Source of the DNA: Heterobilharzia americana
Lineage: Eukaryota; Platyhelminthes; Trematoda; Strigeidida; Schistosomatidae
Length of the DNA: 64,000 nt
Direction: 5' to 3'
Assembly: GCA_944470555.2 (NCBI GenBank)
Contig: OX104127.1
Span: 144,685,787-144,749,786 of the forward strand
The notes under the pieces: model-generated
Seen by the model: only the letters and a program-made list of their open reading frames with translations
Told to the model about the DNA's origin: nothing
Databases searched by the model: none
Part shown: one piece after another, positions 1 to 10,130 of the stretch
How positions within the stretch are numbered: position 1 is the first letter of the stretch
Layout: every line of letters starts with the position of its first letter
Made by a program: the position numbers and the translations under genes

Positions 1-104
1 TTTCTGTTAATTTGTTCACTTTATTTACTTGTGAGGAAGACAATCTTTGATTGACTTCAGTTTGAGGACCTTTTAAATTTAAGTAATACCAGATAGTTAC
101 TTGG

Positions 105-300
105 GCTTAGTTGGAATCTATTTATGAATGCGTAGCTGTTTCGTCACAGTATAGGACTCTTCAGCAGTACGCGCCCACAACCTTGCGTCTCCAGGGGTTG
201 AACCTGCGACCTTCAGGTTCCATGGCCAGCACGTTATTGTTGAGCCAGTGTGTTGGAATCCAATGGTCCATATTTCCAACTAGTGCTCATCGGTGACTAG
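105..300 (-). repeat. SINE family B copy (B1), head-to-head with B2
   Basis: Read on the minus strand this is a tRNA-like head followed by a hammerhead-like segment. The window strand shows the family-B landmarks in reverse: the GTTTCGTC block near 140, the reversed B-box near 200 and the reversed A box near 245. The ribozyme core CUGAAGA and GAAAC are present, but the sequence leaves the family just after the stem III loop, so the cleavage-side strand of stem I is missing. Strongly diverged. Confidence 0.7.
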
Positions 301-402
301 CTTCGAGAGGTGATTCTTAAGGTTTCAATGAGAAGTCGTGACCAGTGAGGAAAACCTGGTGACCACGAAGACAAATATTTAACAATGATATTGGGTGATG
401 GT

Positions 403-665
403 CGCTCTATGTTGCAAACTGACAGAAGTTGGAAATATGGACAACTGAATTCCAACCCAGTGGCTCAATGGTAATGTACTGACCAGGGAACCTGAAGGTC
501 ATGGTTTCAATCCCTAGCAAGGTGGGGTCGTGGGTGCCCACTGCTGAAGAGTCCCATACTAGGACGAAACAGCTGTTCAGTACTCTTAGGTTCCTAATGT
601 TCCTCCAACTGATATCAGTCAATAATTAATACCAATTTGAAAAACCTCTAAATCCCCACAAACCC
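403..665 (+). repeat. SINE family B copy (B2), near full length
   Basis: Plus-strand copy with all family-B blocks in order: leader with ACAGAAGTTGGAAATATGGA, A-box-like GTGGCTCAATGGTAA, a degenerate B box (GGTTTCAATCC), the hammerhead segment at 534-586, then the tail with CCTCCAACTGATATCAGTC and a short A-rich end. Known: SINEs take their pol III promoter from tRNA genes. Inferred: this is a 5'-complete, old copy. It lies head-to-head with the minus-strand copy at 105-300. Confidence 0.8.
534..586 (+). ncRNA. Hammerhead ribozyme, family B type, core intact
   Basis: Core CTGAAGA at 544-550 fits CUGANGA. Stem II is 551-554 paired with 562-565 (GTCC/GGAC). GAAAC follows at 566-570, the stem III loop AGCT at 571-574, and the cleavage triplet GTT at 575-577. 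Stem I pairs 540-543 with 578-581 (4 bp) before mismatches. All invariant core positions are present, and GUU satisfies the NUH rule although GUC is preferred. This is the best-preserved family-B ribozyme in the window. Activity is inferred, not shown. Confidence 0.75.
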
Positions 666-869
666 CAAATTCAATTAATAATATGTTCCTAAGAGGGAAC
701 TACTGACTAGTAGGGATAAATAAAAAAAGCAACATTATAAAATCCCCAAAGTAGCATTTAAAGCCTGTAGGGAGTTCTGTAACTCAACGTTTTGACCGGT
801 TACATATTAGTCTTGTTAACTTAGAAGTTTAAAACTGTGGTGGAGTATAATTTCGCAACAGATTTGTGT

Positions 870-1252
870 ATCTAATGTATCCTGTGATAACACAGCACTG
901 GGTGGTGACTGAAAGTGAAATGAAAATCTGGACCCTGACAGGATTCGAGCCAGTGACCTCTGGCTCACCCACCTGCCCAGTGCTCTACCAACTGACCTAC
1001 GATACCCAGCTGCTGACCAGATCTTGAATTTAATTCAATCAACAAGGTCTTGCTTGACTGCTAAATGAATTCATGATGCAATATTATCGCTTACTCGTAT
1101 TCATACCGGCTACCTAGCCAGGACTTCCTATCTCAATTAAAATCGAGCTGAATTAGAGAGAAAGAGCATCATATTGGTTATCAGTGATAAGTGAATCATT
1201 ACCCAGTATCAATACAAGTCTGACAAACCATGACTATCTCAGATAGTCAAAC
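870..1252. repeat. SINE family C palindromic dimer, spacer inverted
   Basis: The left arm (about 882-1030) is a minus-strand family-C unit with reversed B box (GGATTCGAGCC) and reversed A box (CTCTACCAACTGACCTA). The right arm is a decayed plus-strand end (about 1195-1252) with TACCCAGTATCAATACAAG and ACTATCTCAGATAGTC. The spacer between them matches, in reverse complement, the spacer of the dimers at 8.46, 26.6 and 47.96 kb. It is therefore a whole dimer inserted in the opposite direction. Confidence 0.65.
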
Positions 1253-1600
1253 TAATTTCTAGTACCGTTCATTGGGTGATGTTTCAGGTGAACTTTATTA
1301 CTCATAATCATAATATAACTTCCAACAATCAATTTTAATGGTCTTTTTAACTCTCAATCTTCGATTACAACGGTGATGGCATTTTCCACATAATTTCATC
1401 ATCGTGGCAACCTGAAACTGGGAAGTAATGAAGGAATTTGAATTGATTGATCACTGAAAAGTAACCAAATTCTTGTCATCCAGTTCAAAAGGCCCACCGA
1501 ATTCGATTGATCATTTTACGATGTCGTCACCAAGCTGTGATATTCAACATAACGGTGACTGAGGTTAGTTATTTATGGGTAATTTACAGAAAGTCCTACT
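1253..1600. other. No recognised feature
   Basis: AT-rich sequence without a long open frame or a repeat that I recognise. Confidence 0.4.
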
Positions 1601-1604
1601 TAAC

Positions 1605-1800
1605 TTAGGTTTTGTGCTTGTTGATACGCTTTAGAAAGGTATATCTAAACTGATGTCCTCTGGGGGAATCGAACTTGCATCGTCAAGTACTGTAGTCACA
1701 AACGTTATCACCACGGCTATTCAATCCGCTATTAACCGCATGTCGGACTAAATCAAGTGGATTGACTGGTTACTGGACAGCAACCAGCTTTATGTTACCT
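1605..1800 (-). repeat. SINE family D remnant
   Basis: The minus-strand head is recognisable: reversed B box (GGGAATCGAACTTGC), then a stretch like the family-D block with TGTAGTCA and a reversed A-box area near 1,700-1,725. The hammerhead part (about 1,610-1,640) is too decayed to be functional. Confidence 0.55.
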
Positions 1801-2314
1801 AGTCCTCAGTGCTGACAGGACCCGAACGATCATTTTAAGTGTATTCGCAAAGTTGAAGGACACACTATTGCTATACACTTTCAACTGATGCTGATGGAAT
1901 GAGAAGCTGTCGGTGAAACAGTATTCACATATTTTTCTATGAAAAGATATTAAAAACACCTTTTGAAAAGTTTTGCATCACCTTTTGGTAGATTTTACCA
2001 ACGATTTCAAACATTTAGTGTTATTGCTTGTATTCTTTCAAGGAACCACAAGTAATTTAATTCTTGAGTGTTTTTATATGAATAATAAATGATAAGGAAC
2101 CAGTAAATAACTACAACACAGTGTAAACACTTTCCCCACAGCACATGCTAACATAATTTATTTCACCAGTAAAATGAACTAAGTTTTTATTTGAATTCCC
2201 ACGTAACACGAAATTCAAGCGTTTTATGGGATAGTATTGACCTTCTTTGGCCATATTGACAATAATTTTAGCCCGTATTACATATCAGTCAAATAATCTG
2301 ATATTCACGATGTT
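1801..2314. other. No recognised feature
   Basis: AT-rich sequence, stops frequent in all frames, no repeat family recognised. Confidence 0.4.
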
Positions 2315-2625
2315 ATATTCATCTTGATGACTAACGATAAAGTCCAAGATACACATTCCGTCCTATTTGGGACTCACTCATAAGCTGGACTTATCTGCAT
2401 CCCGGTGAGTGATGCTGTTCCCGGTGAAACTCGAACCTCATATCAGTGGCTTCAAATACCAAATCGTTACTCACTAGGCCACCATGGCATTACAACCACC
2501 TTTTATCCAATCAACATCAGTTGTTGTTTACTGTTACTTGTAGTTACCCGTTGCTATACAGGGTCAAACTGCTTGACCTCTGATGGCAAATGGGCTACTA
2601 TATGGATGTTTAGATGAAATGAGCA
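2315..2625 (-). repeat. SINE family A (Sm-alpha-like) copy
   Basis: On the minus strand: 5' leader (reverse of 2,540-2,625, with GTATAGCAACGGGTAAC), tRNA-like head (about 2,425-2,500), then a hammerhead block with the CCAAATAGGACG stretch at about 2,345-2,375. Extra bases split the hammerhead CTGANGA motif from stem II, so this ribozyme is dead. Confidence 0.75.
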
Positions 2626-2784
2626 GCCTGAATAACACTGCAAGTCACCAAGAAGAACAAAACTACCATGAAAAACCTACACTATCGAGGCATCCACATA
2701 CCAGCCTATCTACTGACAGACGTCTAGCTAGTAGACCCTGTATACTAATGGGAAATTGCAAGTATCAAACAACAATGTAATATC

Positions 2785-2992
2785 TACACTAGGTGATGAC
2801 TGAAGTTAAAATAAAAATCTGGACCGTGGCCGGACTCGAACCAACGACCACCAGGTTTCCAGGCCCGACACCCTACCCCTACCCAATAAACTACGAGGTC
2901 CAGCAGCAGTTCAAATTTCCACTTCACCTTCAATCATCACACTGTATAAATACTAGTCTGTCAAACTACACCTATCTGAGCTAGTCGAGTAT
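2785..2992 (-). repeat. SINE family C copy
   Basis: Minus-strand tRNA-like unit: reversed B box GGACTCGAACCAACG at about 2,831 and a degraded A box near 2,885-2,905, followed by the family-C end blocks (CTTCACCTTCAATCATCACACTG and the ACTAGTCTGTCAAAC block). The right part (2,920-2,992) reads as a plus-strand end, so this is probably a deleted dimer. Confidence 0.6.
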
Positions 2993-3467
2993 CAAACAAT
3001 AATTTAATATTCACTTCACTAGAGTACCAACTTATTGCCTACCTATCCATCCACTTAAACTTATTCTCACTAAATGTTCAATCTGACATTCAAGCCTAAA
3101 TAGTCATTGTTATTATAAGTGGTGACTGTTTGTCTGTTACTCAGCTGTTGAATGATACACAAGTTAATTTCCCAGTGCCACCAAAAATGATGAAATATCT
3201 CCTCGTGGTCACTGTGAGAAGGAAATATCCGTCATTACAAAATAAATCGGGAATCACCTCTATTGACTTCATGGTAGATCAATCATAATTTCATCCTTTC
3301 CCTTTACAAACAAAGAAGCACTGATCAACTTAAATATGGTAACAGATTTTGAAATGATTTTGAGTCATTACTGAACTCCATCGGTTATGTGGGCACGTAT
3401 ATCGAAGGGAAAGGGTAACTTTGAAAAAAGGAACGATTAATTATTATAGTAAGCCCATATTCTTAAG
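2993..3467. other. No recognised feature
   Basis: AT-rich; nothing recognised on either strand. Confidence 0.4.
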
Positions 3468-3835
3468 GTAATATTCATCATGGATTGACATCATTTGGAT
3501 AACCATTGAAGGCCTGGAAACACTGAGTAGCTGTTTCCTCCCAGTACAATGCTACTCAAAAGTAGACACCTAAGACCACACCCCACCCCACTCCACCAGA
3601 TATCGAAATCAGAACCTTCAGGTTTCACGTGAATGCATTGACCATTCAACCAATGGGTTGGAATTCAACGGTTCACAGATTCCTACATCTGTCAATTCAC
3701 AACACAGCATCACCATCATCCACGGTCTTCAGTTGGCATCCACTTCACTTCCAGCCGTTTCACCCCACGGATCATGGCTCCTCATTAGAACTTCGAGATA
3801 TCCATCTCGAAACATATCACTAATAAGCACAATAA
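3468..3835 (-). repeat. SINE family B copy (B3)
   Basis: Minus-strand copy with tail (ATTCATCATGGATTGACATC at 3,473), degenerate hammerhead (3,515-3,570), head (3,600-3,670) and leader (to about 3,830). The ribozyme has lost the CUGANGA motif and is dead. Two short open frames across this stretch are only SINE read-through. Confidence 0.7.
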
Positions 3836-3904
3836 AGTATACAGTATATTTTCAGTTAAATGGAGATTATATTCAAAACCCACATTAACTTCAAAATATA
3901 AGCA

Positions 3905-4250
3905 TACAACGATACTTGTAATTCCCCGTTGCTATATAAGGCCGAATCGCTGGGCCTCAGTTGGTAGATGGGCTCCTATGCGAATGCCTCGATACTGCTG
4001 AGTATTCATGATGTTATATATTGATCTTGGTGAGTAGCAGAGGAACCCGTTATGCGTGTTTCATCCTATGTGGAACTCACTAGTCAACTGGCTGTATCTG
4101 CACTGAGGTTCGAACCTAGTATCCTTTACTTCAAATACCACAGCGTTATCCACTAAGCCACTCGAGCACGATAGCCACCTCTTATGTTACGGGTATCAGT
4201 TGTTGTTATGTTACTTGTAATTTCCCGCTGTTATGTTGGACTGAATTTTT
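3905..4250 (-). repeat. SINE family A tandem (one unit plus part of a second)
   Basis: In minus direction: leader and head (4,250-4,100, reversed A and B boxes visible at 4,110-4,165), hammerhead block (about 4,045-4,100, with an insertion), tail, then directly the leader of a second unit (4,020-3,905, with GCAACGGGGAATTACAAG). This head-to-tail joining is the tandem arrangement known for Sm-alpha. Confidence 0.65.
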
Positions 4251-4425
4251 TAGTGGTTAAGGATCTGGCGTTTGAAGCGAATGGTACTGGACGTGAGTGT
4301 CAGTGGGAACAACATCACTCACTGGGGTTGACCAGTACATCCAGCTGACTTGTTAGTCCCGGCATAGGACGAAACATGTGTCCTGGATTACTCTGGTAGT
4401 CACCAAGATCAATACACGAAGCATA
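4250..4425 (+). repeat. SINE family A copy, head-to-head with preceding
   Basis: Plus-strand head (TAGTGGTTAAGGATCTGGCG, then GTTTGAAGCGAATGG), the CAGTGGGAACAACATCACTC block and a hammerhead at about 4,340-4,410. The hammerhead keeps GTACATCCAGCTGAC, TAGGACGAAAC and GTCCTGGAT, but a short insertion follows CTGAC and breaks the core. Confidence 0.75.
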
Positions 4426-4429
4426 TATT

Positions 4430-4770
4430 CACTCCTTAATCTTTGTAAGCTGTCCAGTCCTCATTATTCTTTCAGCAAAATGTTCTTTAAGATTTCTACA
4501 TTCTCAGTCTTTGGAACACAGCCTTCTTTTTGCTACAACCAAAGGGACTTTGACTTCTTCAGAGAAAATGTAAACCTACTAAGTGAAACATACCAGTATA
4601 AGGAAGGTGAATCAAACTCAATATGGAGGTTCTTGGGAATTTATTGATTTCAAGTTGGTTGATTTAAGTAATCGTACTCCTTAAGATGATGCCAGTTCGA
4701 ATGATTTTTAAACAGGATGTCATCCCAGAAATGATAAAACCTTTGCTCGTAATGTATTTCCTGAATTGTT
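4430..4770. other. No recognised feature; one unassigned 89-residue open frame
   Basis: An open frame at 4,378-4,647 begins inside the SINE and continues into this stretch. I see no family motif in it, and its start in repeat DNA argues against a gene. Confidence 0.35.
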
Positions 4771-4774
4771 AACA

Positions 4775-5040
4775 CGAAGCGGTGACTTTTGTTTAGTCAA
4801 TGAAGTCGTGAGAGATGGCGATATTCAACGATGATCACACTGTTGTTAATCAACAGAAAGAAGAAATAATGGACCGTTAGATTTTCACACAGTGATTGCT
4901 TAGTAACTAGCTGGACCTGGATTCGACTCCTTCAAGAAGTCATGAGGAATATCCAGTTTTTCCTGGTTTTCAATGCTTTTCTGATTGATATCAGTCTACG
5001 ATGAATACCATCTTGAAAGAAACCAACTCCTACAATCCAC
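4775..5040 (+). repeat. SINE family B remnant without hammerhead
   Basis: The plus-strand B box is well kept (CCTGGATTCGACTCC at about 4,917) and the tail is recognisable (TGATATCAGTCTACGATGAATACC at about 4,985). The block between them that should hold the hammerhead is deleted or replaced. Confidence 0.6.
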
Positions 5041-5604
5041 CTGTTGAGCTATAAATACATAAAATTATGTAGCGTATACTTTGCTGTGTATTTAATATCC
5101 TACAGTTTAGTAGAATATTCTATGGGGAAAAAATTACTCATAGAGTTTGAGATCATATTCATTAGATATTACTTGATCAATATTCAACAAAATAGGCGCA
5201 TTTAATCCTTTCTACAAACTCATTGATGATATAAAGTGACAAAGGCTATTCCATGAGTTCGTATCCTTTACATTCTACTCCTATTCTTCTCCCCCTTTCT
5301 TATTCAAGCATCTAAACTAGCGTACAATATATTTCGAAAGAATGATGCCACCTAGAGTGAAGTTGAATCTTGAATTACTTTTCTACATTTATCAACTAAC
5401 AGAGACTAGACTGTTGTGCCTATATTAAATGAACCAAATACTACATAAGCAAAAGGAAATGAACCTTCAAATGTCAGTTTATAGACGGTTTAGTAAGCGA
5501 TTTTTTGTTTACTATCCCCTAGAGACATATTTAAGGCTTCCTGTATCACAAAAACTCTGTTATGAGATTTATTGGTACTCACTGGAATAATTAGACGACA
5601 AGTG
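5041..5604. other. No recognised feature
   Basis: AT-rich, no open frame of note, no repeat recognised. Confidence 0.4.
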
Positions 5605-5990
5605 ATTTGGATGGTGGCTAGCAGTGGAATCCAGGACGTGCGCTTCGTCTCATTAAGGACTCATCAGCTGAATGCACTCACCTCTCTGTGAGTAGTATTG
5701 TTCCCACCAGGACTGATCGCTTCAAACGCCAGAGCATTACCCACTAGACCACCGAATCACGATAGTCACGTCTTGTACGATGGGCATACTTTTAATGTTG
5801 TTACTAAAACTATCCCATCGTTGATTGGACGGAATTGATCGGTCTCTATTGGCATATAGGCTCCCGCGTGGATGCCTTAATATTGCCTGTGCTTTAATTG
5901 TATGCTAATGATTGGTAGTGGCTAGTAGTGGAATACAGGACTCCCGTTTCGTCCTATTTGGGACTCGTCGGCTGGATGTACCTGCTTCAG
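5605..5990 (-). repeat. SINE family A tandem array (A4 plus truncated A5)
   Basis: In minus direction a truncated unit holding only the hammerhead (5,990-5,912) runs straight into a full unit (5,905-5,605). The full unit has leader, tRNA-like head (reversed boxes at 5,700-5,755) and hammerhead. The predicted cleavage triplets lie at 5,939-5,941 and 5,635-5,637, which is 304 nt apart. Known: Sm-alpha occurs as tandem units of roughly this size. The upstream (5,912) ribozyme has U4 changed to C; the downstream one has a nearly complete core. Confidence 0.8.
5610..5677 (-). ncRNA. Hammerhead ribozyme, family A type, near-intact
   Basis: On the minus strand: CTGATGA, stem II GTC/GAC (3 bp, then a C-A mismatch), GAAGC where GAAAC is expected, loop GCAC, cleavage triplet GTC, then CTGGATTCCACTG. 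Stem I (ATTCAG with CTGGAT) pairs at all six positions with one G-U. The A15.1-to-G change gives a G-U at the base of stem III, so weak or no activity is expected. Confidence 0.7.
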
Positions 5991-6540
5991 AGTTATTTTA
6001 TTCGAAGTCACTGTACAAAGAAAATACGCACTGTAAATCGATCCAACTCCAAATCATAAAAATGAATACTATCCCAACAACTTGTTGTTACTTTAAAGCA
6101 ATGAAATATATAAGTGAGAAATAAAATAAAAAACTGTAATTTATACATACTCCTAAGCAGTAATTCTCACTGTATTAATGACTATGATTGATGAGTTTCT
6201 AAATGTCTTTTATACACACCGAAATGATATTTTATTTGCATGCTAAAGTGAATGTAAATCAGTCTATGTACTACAATATCATAAAAAATTGTGTTAGATT
6301 AAACTAAACACCTTATGATTTTAGCAATAGTAGTTTGTAAATGTTCAGATGAATACACACTGTCATTCAGCTATAATTAAGGACCATATGTTCAACTTTA
6401 TATGATCAACAACTACTGATAGGTTCATAGACTATAAATCAACTTACCTCACAACTATATTTGAACCATATTCTCGAAAACCATCTGAATAACTAATACT
6501 TTTAGTAATGACAATGAACATAGTAGTTGGAGGCATGAGA
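5991..6540. other. No recognised feature
   Basis: AT-rich, no supported gene or repeat. Confidence 0.4.
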
Positions 6541-6544
6541 CAAC

Positions 6545-6855
6545 TAGTCTAAATGGTAGCTAGCAATGGAATCTAGAACGCTCGTTTCTTTCTATTTGAG
6601 ACTTGTCAGCCAGATGTACCTCCATCTAAGTGAGTGTTGTTGTCCCCACTGAGACTGGAACCTCATATTCATCGTTTCAAACGCCGAGATGTTATCCACT
6701 ATACCGCTAAGGTTTGTCAGTGACCATTCGTCCAACGGGTGTCAGTTGTTTTTTACTGATACTTTCAATTTTATGTTGTTACACTGGGTCGAATCGTTTG
6801 ACCTCTGTTGGCAGATGGACTCCTTCACTTGTAATGGGTTATACCTGATTTACGT
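6545..6855 (-). repeat. SINE family A copy (A6)
   Basis: Full minus-strand unit: leader (reverse of 6,750-6,850), head (6,650-6,715) and hammerhead (6,555-6,625). The ribozyme reads CTGACAA, so G8 is lost; the GAAAC and the GTT cleavage side are kept. A 60-residue open frame on the plus strand is SINE read-through. Confidence 0.75.
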
Positions 6856-6859
6856 ATCA

Positions 6860-8060
6860 GGATGCTGGTAAAAATGTGCACTGGTGTCAGAAGAGAAGAA
6901 AGTCATCTCTGTTAGATCACTTTCCACCCTTGTTATGTATTTTAGTGTCTGACTCTCTCATCTCAACTTCTTTAAGGCATTACGGTTCAAGTCGCAACAT
7001 CTCGCAGCAGCAGTATCAAGGTAGAATTCACCAAGATGAAAGATACAAAAACTAGGAAGAAAGTTGTCGAATTAAACAGAAAGTCATAAAACAGAGAGTA
7101 AAGCAATGACAAAATTCGACATAACGATTAAAATGAAAATAGTATGTGTATGTATTTGAGCTAATGAGGTCGATTTTGAATCGTATTACCATCGATCTCG
7201 ATCGGTACGTGGATTTCAGCATGAGGCTCAATATTTCCCTACATGCCTCAGATCAACAGTCAGACACCTCAAAGACTGATGATACTACTTAGTCTAGCCA
7301 CTTTCAAGCCTTTTCTAGTATGAACCCTCTTCAGCTGGTATTGCAGACGAGGTTTACAACTTCATCAACTGGCTTAACATTTCAACTTAAAATTCACCCC
7401 TTGACTTCAACGTTACTAACTTGAAAGTCCCCCAACACACGACCTACATCATGAAAACAGTGGTGATCGAACACTTCAAGCCTTCTCGTATCCTCTAACT
7501 ATAATGAATATGTTTCACAACCCTTGAGTAGAATGGAAAGAACTACAGCACAATACACTCAACTCTTGATAGGTAACTGGATATCATGCGGGCACCACAG
7601 AGTTTGTACGGATGACAATACTGATAGCAGTGAGGAATCCTGTTGAGATGGAAATATTCAACTATAGGCCTCATTAATTTTTTCCAATCGACTTTTGACA
7701 ACTTTTTAGTTTCCTATAAGCCATCGTGAATTCAAACTTTGTAATCAAACTGTCTAACGATTAATTTACGTGAATATGTAAAAGCTAAGGACTTCTGAAA
7801 AACTCCACAACAGCTAATCTCATTAAAGGCTGACCCTAATCATGCTACCAATCAGTTATCAAGTTAAAGTTTCTTCGATATTACTTTGTAGTCAAAGCGC
7901 GAGTCTGTTAGTCAGTATCTGTTCTGAATCCCGATCTACTTGTTCATCAATGTTCTGGACTCCCACTAAAAGATAAGAAAACCACTCACCGATAGATCAT
8001 AAATAACTAGCAGTTTTCAACCTCTATTGGCATTATTCACATACTTGTTAAATATTAGGA
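6860..8060. other. No recognised feature
   Basis: About 1.2 kb, slightly less AT-rich around 7,150-7,650, with no open frame above 60 codons and no repeat family recognised. Confidence 0.4.
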
Positions 8061-8061
8061 G

Positions 8062-8240
8062 GTTTCAAAGTAGTATTTATCATGGAATGATATCAGATGG
8101 AGAAGAACTGAAAACCTTGATGCATTTTACAGCTGTTTCATCTTGATATATGACTCCTCAAAAGTGTGGGCCCATGACCCAGCCAGGGATCCAATTCACA
8201 ACATTCAGGTTTAACTGAAAAAATAAATCCAAACCCCATA
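8062..8240 (-). repeat. SINE family B, truncated
   Basis: Minus-strand tail (TTATCATGGAATGATATCAG at about 8,077) and hammerhead block (8,115-8,180) are present. The head is cut short in the B-box region. C3 of the ribozyme core is replaced by T, so it is inactive. Confidence 0.6.
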
Positions 8241-8458
8241 CAGCATCATCTAGAGTAGTTACGATACACTCATTCCTACATATTCTAAACAAGCTTCATT
8301 TCAGTGTCTATTCAGGTTGAGATTATATTACGGTCTAAATTCTTCGCTAAATAGTGTGAACTGTTGAAATAATATACTCAAGTATAGTAGTAATCGGTTT
8401 GAGAAAATTTGAGATGTACAGGAATTGTAAAACAAATCATTATAAGGATTATCATTTT

Positions 8459-8876
8459 AACTATCTGGGATAGCAGTGAATTGGCGGACTAGTATTGATA
8501 CTGCGTGATGATTGAAGGTGAAATGAAAATTTAGACTGCAGCCGGATTCCAACCAGTGATCACTGGATTTCCACCTATGTGCCCTGTCAAATGAGCTACG
8601 AAGTCCGACTGCTGACCAGATTTTTACCATGTGAATTCCCCCTCTCTAAGTCTATCAGATTTGGATTCGAATGAGAAGTCCTGAATCGGTAGCCAGTGGA
8701 AGTATAAACAAGCGGTAGTAACGCATTACGAATTCACATGGTAGTTAGGCAAAACCCTTGATGACTGAAGTGAAATAAAAATTGAGTCAGCAGTTGAACC
8801 TCATAGGTCACTTGGTAGAGCATGGATCTGGACACCCTGTGGTCGCTGGTTGGAATCCGGCCACCGTCCAAATTTC
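8459..8876. repeat. SINE family C palindromic dimer with target-site duplication
   Basis: The left arm is a minus-strand unit (reversed B box GGATTCCAACCAGTG at about 8,543, reversed A box near 8,585-8,600). The right arm is a plus-strand unit (ATAGGTCACTTGGTAGAGC at about 8,805, B box GGTTGGAATCC). The spacer between them is shared with the other dimers. The flanks both read CATTATAAGGAT (8,438-8,449 and 8,877-8,888), a direct repeat of at least 12 bp. This indicates that the dimer inserted as one unit. Confidence 0.8.
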
Positions 8877-9174
8877 CATTATAAGGATAGTTTTGTTATG
8901 AGGTGTTTAATTTGACAGATTTTTGTGACAGTTTTTCTGAATCCAAGAATTATCTATAAGCTTCATCCTCTACTTTCACGACAATTTTCCATAAGCTAAA
9001 TTGTGCTTACTGAAGCACAGTGTTATCTGGGTCTGATAACTAAAGTTAATGAACCCTATTCAAGATACTTAATAGATTAGTAGAATCTGATAGAATTTCG
9101 ATTTTCACCTAACTTAAATAGGCAACCTATCATTGAAACAGACTTGAACATTAGGATACATTATTATTTATTAA

Positions 9175-9255
9175 TGATGGATGGGGGCTAGTAGTAGAAT
9201 CCGGGATGCACGTTTTGTCTTGTTTGGGACTCGTCCGCTGGATGTACATGAGATA
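9175..9255 (-). repeat. SINE family A, hammerhead end only (A7)
   Basis: Only the hammerhead part and tail remain. The core reads CGGACGA, so U4 has changed and the ribozyme is dead. It is followed head-to-head by the plus copy at 9,290. A 113-residue minus-strand open frame spanning both copies is SINE read-through. Confidence 0.7.
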
Positions 9256-9289
9256 ATACAAACTACATCATTAGAAACTATACCCGCCA

Positions 9290-9490
9290 AACAAGAAATG
9301 GTTATCGTGGCTCGGTGGTCTAGTGGACAATGTTCTGGTGTTTGAAACGATCGGTCCCGAGTTCTGGTCCCAGTGGGAATGATATCGCTCTCTGGGAGGC
9401 AAGAACACTCAGATGACGAGTCCCAAATAGGAAGAAATCCGTGCCCTGTATTCCCACTGCTAACCACTATGATCATTACTTTATAGCTAA
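9290..9490 (+). repeat. SINE family A copy (A8)
   Basis: Plus-strand head with GTGGTCTAGTGGACAATG, the GTTTGAAACGATCGG block and the B-box area, then a hammerhead at 9,405-9,470. C3 is changed (CAGATGACGAG) and CGAAAC has become AGAAAT, so it is inactive. Confidence 0.75.
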
Positions 9491-10130
9491 AACACAGGTA
9501 ATGTAGAGGCATCTGCGCAGCAGCCCATATGCAACTAGAGACCGATAAACTGAGTCCACTTAACGACAGGATATTACAAGCAACAATGAATTACCGGTTA
9601 ATCAGCCAACTGCATCCATTTTATTCAACTGCTCAATAAGATCCAGAAAATAACTAGGTACTCAGAAAATTTTAGCATTATAAATCGTTTTGTTTCTTGA
9701 CCTTGTCCAGTATGAAATATGCACAAACGAATTGGTAAGGTTGAATATTATTCTGAGGAAGTATATATCTATGCATTTGAATGAAAATAAATGCTCATAT
9801 GAGTTGATGCATGTTCTCACATACTTGTGATCAGAGAACTGTGAATAAAAACCTACTCAAATCTAAGACATATAAGCATATTTTACATAAATGCTTCAAG
9901 TATATGAAACATACAAGTTATTCGTCTCTATCTGTTAAGCAGAGTTTAGTTCAATGATATTCATTTTCGTCTGAATGAACATGAGTAAACTCATATACAA
10001 AAGTAATTAATAAAACTATGCAACATAGGCCATATGGATTATGAATCAGTAGTTCAATTTAGAATTTACCAATCTTTATAAATAGCGATAAATTTAGTAA
10101 CTGCTAGTGTTTACTGCATAACCTCGCCTG
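9491..10130. other. No recognised feature
   Basis: AT-rich, nothing recognised. Confidence 0.4.
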
